Made by a program: the position numbers and the translations under genes. A stretch of 64,000 bases of DNA from Undaria pinnatifida. Taxonomy: Eukaryota > Sar > Phaeophyceae > Laminariales > Alariaceae. The stretch spans positions 2,925,197 through 2,989,196 of the forward strand of contig JABAKD010000023.1 in NCBI GenBank assembly GCA_012845835.1, written 5' to 3'. Positions within the stretch are counted from its first letter, which is position 1, and each line of letters starts with the position of its first letter. Under the pieces are notes generated by a model, which saw only the letters and a program-made list of their open reading frames with translations, searched no databases and was not told where the DNA came from. This document shows, one piece after another, positions 20,866-28,567 of the stretch.

Positions 20866-22114
20866 TTGCGACGTCGACAACAAGCCCGGCATGGTCAGCA
20901 AACCCGTCTAGACGACCTTCACGACGGCGTGGATGACGGGGTCGCGTGGGACGTCCTCCTCAACCGGGTGGTGGGCCTCGTCGGCAACGACACCCTGGAG
21001 CACACCACACAGGACTCCCTCGTCGACGCCGCACAGGCAACACCCTGCATCGCCCCCTACAAGAGAAGCAGTCCCGACCAAGACGACACGGTACCTCAGT
21101 GCCACGAGATTAACGAAGACCACCTGCGGGCGCTTGAGGACGCAGGGGAAGAGGCGAGGATTCTACACGCCCAGGCTTTTGTCAAGCACAACGGCGCCAA
21201 GCTGAAGCGAGACAAAGGCCGTCATCCGATCGTCCTCGAGTACGCGGACTTGCCCGACACACTGGTCCTGCACCAAGGGCTAAAGGTGAGGGTTCGCGTC
21301 CGACCTCCACCTGCCGCGATCGGAGCAACAAGTTCACTAACGTTTCGCGTTTTCCATGCAAAACCTAACGCTTCCATCCCTACCCCTCGCGTGCCAACTT
21401 CACGCCTCTCAGGTAGTCATCACTAAAAATGTAGACCAACAGCGGGGGGTCGTCAACGCTACCTGTGGCGTCGTTAGAGGTTGGCAGGATACCGACGCCT
21501 CCTTAGAAGCCGAGGCACACGAGACCACCCTCGCCCACAAAAGGCCGGCGTGGGTTGAGGTAGAGCTAACGACTGGTAAGGGGAAAGGGAGCAGAGTCAA
21601 GCTGCAGCCTTTCGAGGACAAGGCCGTATGGGTTCCGTTCTGCAGGGGAGTTGCCGTCAGCGGAGCTTACATAGTGAAGCAGTGGCCGCTCATGGTCGCC
21701 GCTTGTATGACTATACATAGGGTACAGGGTGTTGGGTTCGAGCGGGTTGCCGTGTGGATTCCGAGTAGAGGATTCTTCGCCCAGGGCCAGGGGTATACCG
21801 CTGTATCTAGGGGTAAAACTCTTGGGGGCCTGTTCATAGTCTTGCCGAGTGCTGTTTTGCGCGACAGAGGCGCCGCCCGCGATTTCATGAAGGAGGCCTT
21901 CCACCCCCCAATGGACGCCATCAACGCGCTCGCGGAATTGCGCCGAAAAGCGCCAGCGACAGTAACCATCGACACGCGGGGGAGAAGAGTGGCGTACGCC
22001 ACCCTATGGGACGCACGGGAAGCGTATGACGCCCCCGACGGTTGGAGAGGGCTTTGGCCTCGGGACGTTCACAGTAGTGGCCATGGATTGCAGGGGGTCT
22101 ACAACGTAAACTAA
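20866..22114 (+). pseudogene. PIF1-type helicase, C-terminal half only (two exons)
   Basis: The first exon is open to 21285 (CTAAAG/GTGAGG). The second is 21413-22114 after CTCTCAG. They join in phase 0 to read LHQGLK-VVITKNVDQQRGVVNA, the conserved PIF1 stretch. Later motifs are CMTIHRVQGVGFERVAVWI and QGYTAVSRGKTLGGLFIV (helicase motifs V and VI). An APYKR-to-HEINEDHLRAL stretch upstream matches the region after motif III. Walker A (GKT/GKS) and Walker B are absent: only about 320 bases separate this part from the OTU exon. PIF1 helicases unwind DNA 5' to 3', and Helitrons carry one fused to Rep. Without motifs I-III this copy should not hydrolyse ATP. It is probably an internally deleted transposon gene. 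Confidence 0.75.
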
Positions 22115-22320
22115 GTTTGGTCAGGCGAACCACGTCTGTAGCGATGAACATTCCACCAGTCAAGTGTGACAAAACATTCCACCACTCCCGACCATCGTCA
22201 AGTGACTTCTCGCGCGGTCAAATGTGATAAAACATTCCGCCACTGCCGACGATCGCCAAGTGCCTTCTCGCGCAGCGAGTCACCAGTCATGTGTGACAAA
22301 AAACTTCTCCTCTTTACACC
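22115..22320 (+). repeat. Short 3' repeats behind the helicase gene
   Basis: About two and a half imperfect copies of a 75-base unit: GTGTGACAAAACATTCCACC, GACCATCGTCAAGTG, CTTCTCGCGC. It may be the 3' region of the transposon. A defined end was not recognised. Confidence 0.6.
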
Positions 22321-22339
22321 AAAAAGCACTTGACGAAAC

Positions 22340-22735
22340 ATGTATTGTTATTTGTTTTGGTTCGATTTCTTCTCTTTTCTTTCCTTTCCTCTATCTTCTT
22401 TTGTTTTCTTTGTCTTATTTTTCCAATTGAAATACGCCTTTCGTGCGTACGCGTAGTTATAGATACTACGTGTGTAGTGTATGCGTGGTATTCTTCCTAG
22501 TTGGCAATCGGAATAGATAGTATGTTTCTCCAGGCGCAAGAAATGACACGTATGCAACATGGACCTGGCACATCGTAAACTGAATCGCGATTTCACTTTT
22601 ACATGTTTCTGGTGGAGGCATGAATTGCGCCAGCTGTGATATATGCGTGTACCACCTTGGGTTGTGTGTGGTTTCTCTAGGGTATTCCTCAGCTCCAGAG
22701 TGACTGGAGCCTGTCCTGTGACCATGGACTTTATT
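22340..22735 (-). repeat. Family F SINE-like repeat with A-rich tail
   Basis: On the minus strand it reads GGTCACAGGACAGGCTCCAG, CATGAATTGCGCC reversed, CGTAGTATCTATAACTACGC, CAATTGGAAAAATAAGAC and then an A/G-rich tail. Other copies are at 24985-25868 (interrupted), 34083-34855 (interrupted), 49735-49790 (partial) and 63420-63735. Confidence 0.75.
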
Positions 22736-22737
22736 AT

Positions 22738-23065
22738 TATGAAAATGAAAATACGCTCCAGCTGTGACATCGAAGATTTCGTCGAAACTCATCTTTGCAA
22801 GCTGTGTGTGATACTCCGATCGCGCGTATTACGAGTTGCGTATCCTCATTAAGGATATAGGTCGGCGACTCCTCTTACAACTACGGTGTAGCTATCAGCG
22901 TCAACAGGGTGATTTTAGTCAGTCTGTGCGTGGAAACTATAAAACCCGTTTCTGAGGGGCACAAAATCTGACAGCTGTGGAGGGAAATGTATTTATTTAT
23001 CAAGTGAATCTTGTAAGTCGAATAACCGGTGAGGGGGGGGGGGAGTTTTGAAAGACGTGGGGAGA
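22738..23065 (-). repeat. Family A repeat
   Basis: It starts at AAATACGCTCCAGCTGTGAC, directly against the 5' end of family F, and runs through all core motifs to a G-run at about 23033. Confidence 0.85.
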
Positions 23066-23079
23066 GGTAATGTCGTGAG

Positions 23080-23103
23080 AACAATCACAACAACAACAAC
23101 AGC

Positions 23104-23185
<82 letters not shown>
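23080..23185 (+). repeat. (CAA)n microsatellite
   Basis: About 30 CAA triplets with few interruptions. The frames on either strand give poly-Cys or poly-Val runs and are not genes. Confidence 0.95.
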
Positions 23186-23524
23186 TACGTACGTCGCAGT
23201 TGAAATACGTCTTGACCGTCCACCCGAGCAACCGGGCGAGCCTCGTGGAGTCCAGTTTAGCATATCAGTTTTCTGATTGCCACATATCGGCATCTTTCAT
23301 TATTATTATTGAGAATACATTTCATCTGTGAGATCGATTTTTTTGTCGATTTTTTTTTTTTTTTACTCCAGCCGATAGGGGAAATATAAAGCTTAAGCTC
23401 ACCACACCTTCACGTATTTTTAAATACGCGTCGTGTGTGGATATTACTCAGTTGCTTTCGCTGCCCAACGCTAGCTGGCACACCCTTCGGATCCCACAGT
23501 ACACTGAAGGGATAGGGTAGCTGT

Positions 23525-23880
23525 CCTTTTTTTCTCGAAACTCATCTTTGCAAACTACCTGTGTGTGATGCTCCGATCGCGCGTATTACGGGTTGTGTGT
23601 TCTCATTGAGGGTATAGGTCGGCGACTCCCCTTGCAACTACGTTGTAGCTACCAGGGTCAACAGGGTGATGTTCGTCAGTCTGTACGCGGAAACTATAAA
23701 CTTTTTTCTGAGGGTGACAAAAACTGACAGCTGTGGACGGAAATGCATCCGTTTGTCAAGTGATTCCTGTAAGCCGAATAACCTGTGAGGGGAGGGCGGA
23801 GTTTTGAGAGACGTGGGGGCCTGGTTTTAATCTAACGGGAGCGGGTTTTGAGGGGGGGGGGGGGGGGGGGGGGGGATGGG
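23525..23880 (-). repeat. Family A repeat ending in a long G-run
   Basis: CGAAACTCATCTTTGCAAAC begins it. The core follows up to TTTTAATCTAACGGGAGCGG and a G-run of about 22 bases at about 23853-23875. The extreme terminus is missing. Confidence 0.8.
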
Positions 23881-24471
23881 TACTTCTTCCACTGTACGTA
23901 TTTCTCAAGTTTTTTTTTGCCGTAGGCATTCGTCCCACCTCTAGAATATGCGAGAGTTTGTGTACGTGTCGAATGATATACATTTAAGACTAATCCGTAC
24001 ATTATAAAAAAAAATTAGACACTATATTCCCATCAAAATCCTGCACACCCGGTGTCCGTGCCGATTCTATTCTTTGTTACATTTCGTCCTATTTGTAGAG
24101 ATGCAAGCTCCTCTGTGGGCACATAATAAGTATGATACTTTTCGTATGGATCCGTATGGTTTGCACTCGTATGTACAACACATCTACAAAGTCAATTTTG
24201 TAGATAAACGTTTTCGGCGTATATGTTTTATGAAGTGACTTTGCTATTCAATTTTGATGGCGGAAATCGCGCGAAAACAGCAGGGGGCGCGGGTTGCTAC
24301 GAATGGGCAATATCATTTTTTTGTACAATCGATAATGTGTTTCGTTATCCACTTCTTATAATTTACAATATGTTATCATATACTGCTGTAGTACAGTAAT
24401 GATACGTACATACAAGCAAAGGCATAGTCTAAACATCGTCTTTGTTCTTTCGATAACTGCCGTCCTCGCAG
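23881..24471. other. Non-coding, possibly intron of the gene ending at 24627
   Basis: AT-rich, without a readable exon. It ends in a pyrimidine-rich acceptor (CTGCCGTCCTCGCAG). Confidence 0.3.
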
Positions 24472-24627
24472 GTGGTTGTCGGTAACATGCAGGAGGAGAT
24501 CGAGAAGGCCACGTTCGCCATCATCCACTACGGGATGGACAATGACATGGGAGCTGAAATCGCGTTTGACGTCTGGCACAATCCTGCAGCGCCTACCACT
24601 GACGACATGGGCGTGAACGAGGGCTGA
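24472..24627 (+). CDS. Probable last exon (51 codons) of an unrecognised gene
   Basis: After the acceptor TCCTCGCAG the frame reads VVVGNMQEEIEKATFAIIHY, then GMDNDMGAEIAFDVWHNPAA, and ends in VNEG and TGA at 24625-24627. GC is far higher than in the flanks and the composition is protein-like (balanced, acidic). I do not recognise the family. No upstream exon was found within the 600 bases back to family A. It could be the tail of a host gene whose other exons were displaced by insertions, or an orphan exon. Confidence 0.4.
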   Translation: MVVGNMQEEIEKATFAIIHYGMDNDMGAEIAFDVWHNPAAPTTDDMGVNEG

Positions 24628-24984
24628 GGAATGCTGGGGGGCGGGGGGGCTGGTGGCTACTATTTATATCAGCTCACAGCAGTAGACATGTTCGAGTTCA
24701 AGTCGCCTCTTCCACGCAAAACTGCTGTTCTTGCTGCAGCTACGATAGTAGCTGGATTTTAGCATTCGCGTGTTTTTTTTCGGGGGGGTTGTTGGTTGGA
24801 TTCGAAGTAACGTTTTTTATTTGTTTTTGTAAGTTCAAAAACATTGGGAGTTTGTGGGTCTCTTTGTATAATAGTTGCAACCCGGACGGCTTTATAGTAG
24901 TATTCTTCTAAATTATGGGATAATAGACTAGTCTATAATTGTAATTATATTTGTCTAGGGGTTGTTGTTGCTGTTTTTGTTGTT
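24628..24984 (+). other. Possible 3' UTR and intergenic DNA
   Basis: It follows the TGA at 24627. A short G-run lies at about 24640. A (GTT)n tract at about 24962-24990 opens the next family F copy. Confidence 0.3.
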
Positions 24985-25868
24985 GTTGTTCTCACACTAA
25001 CTCGCATAATCAAGTCCGTGGTCACAGGACAGGCTCAAGTACCTATGGAGCTGAGTGAATACCCCAGGGAAAACACACACAACCCAAGGTGGTACACGCA
25101 TGTATCACAGCTGGCGCAATTCATGCCTCCACCAGAAACATATAAAAGCGGAATCGGGAGTCAGTCTACGATGTGCCAGGTCCAGGCCGGTGCATACGTC
25201 TCACTACTCACGCCTGGAAAAACCAAATATTTCGATCGCCACCCAAGCAAGACTACCACGTATATATTACAGCTCGCTTCTGATCAAAACCAGCCCCCCA
25301 CGTCCTTCAAAACTCCGCCCCCCCCCACACCGGTTATTCGGCTTAAAGGATTCACTTGATAAAAAGATACATTTCCCGCCACAGCTATCAGATTTTGTCC
25401 CCCTCAGGAACGGGTTTTATAGTTTCCGCACACAGACTGACTAAAATCACCCTGTTGACCCTGATAGCTACACTGTAGTTGTAAGGGGAGTCGCCGACCT
25501 ATATCCTTAATGAGGACACACAACTCGTAATGCGCGCGATCGGAGTATCACACACAGCTTGCAAAGATGAGTTTCGACGAAATATTTGACCTCACAGCTG
25601 GAGTGTATTTTCATTTTTCAAAATTTTACACGTAGTATCTATCACTACGCATACGCACGACAGGCATAAGTCAATTGGACAAAAATAAACAAAGAAAAGA
25701 AAAGAAGAGAAAGGAAACGAACGAAAAGAGAAGAAAAACGAAACAGAACGAAAAAGGCGAGCACAGAGAAGGAAAAGACAAGAAAAGCAAGAAAAGACAA
25801 GACAAGAAATCAAGAAACGAAGAAGAAGAGAAAAAAAAAAAAAAAGAAAAAGAAGAGGAAAGAAAAAT
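24985..25868 (+). repeat. Family F repeat interrupted by a family A copy
   Basis: The left part is 24985-25263 (CTCACACTAACTCGCATAAT to CCACGTATATATTAC). The right part is 25619-25868 (TTACACGTAGTATCTATCAC, CAATTGGACAAAAATAAAC, then a 190-base A/G-rich tail). The family A copy lies between them, with TTAC on both sides. Confidence 0.75.
25264..25618 (+). repeat. Family A repeat nested in family F
   Basis: It runs from AGCTCGCTTCTGATCAAAAC through the core to CACAGCTGGAGTGTATTTTC. TTAC flanks both ends, a candidate 4-bp target-site duplication. Confidence 0.8.
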
Positions 25869-26880
25869 GTCATACTAGCAGACCCTAGGAACTGGCTGAG
25901 GATGGCATTGGGCTAACAAAGGGTATCACGTCCTTCATCAATGGCAACTGTGAGAGAACGCAATATGGCGAAGAAGTCAGGGCGGTCTTATGCTACCTTG
26001 TGACGGCCATCAGAAGGCCCACAACTTTCGATACGATGATGGCCAAACCCAGACTTCAGTCTCTTGGGCATGACGCTCCCCCTTCCGCCCGTCCCCTCCC
26101 CTTCCTCCTTTTTCTCCTCCCCCCTCCCCCCCTCCCCCAGTCACCCCCCCCCCCTTCCCCCTCCCTCCCTCTTGCCCCTCCCCCCGGCCGCTTAGAGATG
26201 CCAACGGTGAGTGGCGCTGCCGCAGCCTTTGCGCGTCGCTCCGCGGCTTTGCGTCTCTCCGTTTCATGCCAATTCCGCATAAACAACCCGGCTCCCTCCT
26301 TTACTCTTCGAAACCATCTGCCAGCCTTCTGAGCAGCCTTTCGCCATCCTTCGAATTTAATTCCAAAGACCGACATATTCTCCTTCAGATGATCCATCCA
26401 GTCTTTCTCTTGCCCCCCTGAGTAGCCCTTACCCCCAACAAACTCCCCAAACATCACTCTCTGTGGCAGACGCTCCTCCCCCATACGTGCCACGAATCCC
26501 GCAAACAGAATCCTCTGTTGGCGCACTATCGCCTCAACGCTCTCGGAATCTGTCTGGGCAAGCGCGTCGGCGTACGATAGGGTGTGGTTGTCGCGCTTCC
26601 GTTTCCGCCATCCAAGGCATCGGAGGAGCATGGAGCGGTGAACCCGCCGTACCCTGTCATAGTCGGGCTTTTTCGGGTTCCACGTCATGCAACCGTACAG
26701 CAATGTCTCGACCACCTCAACTTTCAGCAACCGCACCTTCAACCGTAAACGCACACCCGGGCGATCATAGATTTCCATCTTGCACCGCTGGAAGCACGCC
26801 CAGGCCCTCTGAAGACGCCGTGGTTTTTCAACGCAAAGGTCTTTGTCTGCGGTGATAGCCCCGTATCAGATGTTCGCAAG
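25869..26880 (-). mobile_element. LINE (non-LTR) retrotransposon 3' fragment, copy 2
   Basis: On the minus strand the fragment starts at a YGAITADKD stretch after a stop. It continues with RRLQRAWACFQRCKMEIYDR, VEVVETLLYGCMTWNPKKPD, HTLSYADALAQTDSESVEA, RILFAGFVARMGEERLPQR and FGEFVGGKGYSGGQEKDWMD. This is the C-terminal part after the RT core of a LINE polymerase. The frame is open from about 26855 to 26056, so this copy is better kept than that at 15033. The 3' UTR ends at GTCTGCTAGTATGA. The RT catalytic core, the endonuclease and ORF1 are absent. Confidence 0.85.
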
Positions 26881-27028
26881 CATTTCTATTATTAGATGAC
26901 TAATTTCTATATTGTTAGGAAACGATGCTCGAAATATTTTTATTAGATACTTGTAATTATATTAGTAATTGCCGTGATCGGCATTTCTTGTTTTATTTCT
27001 CGGTTGAAATGATTTTTGGGCTTGCCAT
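26881..27028. other. AT-rich flank of the YR retrotransposon
   Basis: No gene. It ends at the left boundary of repeat A1. Confidence 0.4.
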
Positions 27029-27262
27029 AGCGTATTATTATCGAGGCACGAGAAAATAAGGGTTTTGTATGTACGGAAGAAGTTTGGGGTTACTGCACGT
27101 TGACCAATGAGATCAACGCGGGTGGTTACTTGTACTTGTCCTGGTATAGCAAAGGGAACCTTGGATCAGTTTGTCGTGTTGCTGATTAGCAAGCGAAGCA
27201 CGCAGAGAAGAGAGGAGCATCGTCAGCAAGACAAGGTCAAGGTGTGATAGACTGGCTGATTT
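27029..27262 (+). repeat. A1 terminal repeat of copy 2
   Basis: It begins AGCGTATTATTATCGAGGCA and ends GATAGACTGGCTGATTT. It matches A2 at 32503-32736 without a visible difference. Confidence 0.9.
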
Positions 27263-27388
27263 TCTTGCTGATTGCTTGCTGCGACTGCTGCTGCGGTGAG
27301 ACTTCGCTGGTACTGCCGTGGTGACTGCCGTGGCAATAATTCGTTGTGACTACTGCTGTGGCGAGTGCTGCGGGCTGTCTCTGTGACG

Positions 27389-28483
27389 ATGGGGGATTCG
27401 CCGGATGCTGTGGCCCCTGCTGCCGCCAGCGCTAAGGTGGAGGATACTTTGGGTGCCCGGGCCGCCGCAGCTCTCGCGAGCTCGGGGGCTTCCTCTGGGG
27501 CGCAACCGGCCGGTGCGGCCTCGCCTTCGGGTGACTGGGCCACTTGGGCCCGACAGGTCGAAGCCGAATTCGCGCGGGTCCATAAGCGCCTCGACGACAA
27601 TTATGCCGAGTTATCGGCACTCGCCTCTTCCACCCGCGAAGCAGCGGATACATGTACTGATCAGGTTGCTAATCTCGACATCATGGTCAGGCAGTTCATG
27701 GAAAACAACTCCGGTCGGGTAGCCTCCCGAGACGATGGCGACGCTCAGGAGCGGCAGCGTCAAAAAGCCCAGCTTGCCACCGAACTAACAACGTGGAAAA
27801 GAGTGAACACAGCCAGGAAGCTGTGGATCATTCGAGGGCGTATCCCCCCGAACCTCGGGGACTCTCCCGCTTACGCGTTTACGGTGGCGGTCATGGGCTT
27901 GCGCGCGCACACCTTCAGCAACTATAGCATGCTGTCCGTCCCAGAAGCGCATGCGGTGCTATGTGACATGGTTAATCGCGACATCGCTTTGTGGGTGAGT
28001 GAGCTCATGCGTGCTGCGCAGCGGTCTTCCCCTGCTATTGTCCCTCCCCCAGCTGGCACGGCGTTCGACCCCCCACCCGTGCCCGCCTTCGTGCGCACTC
28101 TCGAATTTTGCCGCGGCGGGGGGGAGGTTCTCCGGCTCGTACTCAGTAGCATCGGTTCCGGCGCAGACAGGCCCACCAAGCGGAAGGCAACCGCTCCCCC
28201 CGCTGGGTCGCCCGGGTCTAAGGGAAAGGCCAGCTCAAGTCTCCCCCAGGTGTGCCGAATGTATGCGCGCACCGGTAAATGCAATTGGTCTCCGTGTAAG
28301 TTTCTGCACGAGGCCCCCGCGGCCTCGGCGTCCTCGCCATCTCCACCCGCTCGCAGAGAGGAAGGCGGTGGAAGCGTAGCGGCGGGCGGAGGGTCGCGGG
28401 CGTTGTCGTTGCGGCCGGTCCTCCCCGCGGGGGGCAGCAGGGGGGGCGAGGGGGGCAGAGGCGCTGGTTCTGGTTCGGTATGA
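27389..28483 (+). CDS. Gag-like protein with CCCH zinc finger, YR retrotransposon copy 2
   Basis: A 364-codon frame runs from the ATG at 27389 (MGDSPDAVAPAAASAKVEDT). The N-terminus is Ala-rich and is followed by a short helical segment with regular hydrophobics (FARVHKRLDDNYAELSALAS). A middle region has a conserved-looking AYAFTVAVMGLRAHTFSNYS. Near the end, at residues about 289-307, CRMYARTGKCNWSPCKFLH has C-x8-C-x4-C-x3-H spacing, a CCCH-type finger, instead of the CCHC knuckle of most retroviral Gags. The tail is Pro/Gly/Ser-rich. Its role is inferred to be coating element RNA. It shares its frame with the RT ORF across a TGA and a 21-base gap, so readthrough or reinitiation is possible. 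Decayed parallels lie in copy 3. Confidence 0.7.
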   Translation: MGDSPDAVAPAAASAKVEDTLGARAAAALASSGASSGAQPAGAASPSGDWATWARQVEAEFARVHKRLDDNYAELSALASSTREAADTCTDQVANLDIMVRQFMENNSGRVASRDDGDAQERQRQKAQLATELTTWKRVNTARKLWIIRGRIPPNLGDSPAYAFTVAVMGLRAHTFSNYSMLSVPEAHAVLCDMVNRDIALWVSELMRAAQRSSPAIVPPPAGTAFDPPPVPAFVRTLEFCRGGGEVLRLVLSSIGSGADRPTKRKATAPPAGSPGSKGKASSSLPQVCRMYARTGKCNWSPCKFLHEAPAASASSPSPPARREEGGGSVAAGGGSRALSLRPVLPAGGSRGGEGGRGAGSGSV

Positions 28484-28567
28484 AGACACGGGCCCTGCCG
28501 CCTGGTGGGGCCAACCTTTGCGGGCACATCTGCTGCGCCGGCGGTGGAGGTAGCGGCTGCGTCAACA

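Noticed and set aside
20908-22002. Minus-strand frames opposite the helicase exons
   Set aside because: Shadows. The plus strand shows conserved PIF1 motifs and splice sites.
23000-23293. Poly-Cys and poly-Val frames
   Set aside because: Translations of the (CAA)n microsatellite on the opposite strand.
25592-25878. Lys/Glu-rich or Phe/Ser-rich frames
   Set aside because: Translations of the A/G-rich tail of family F.
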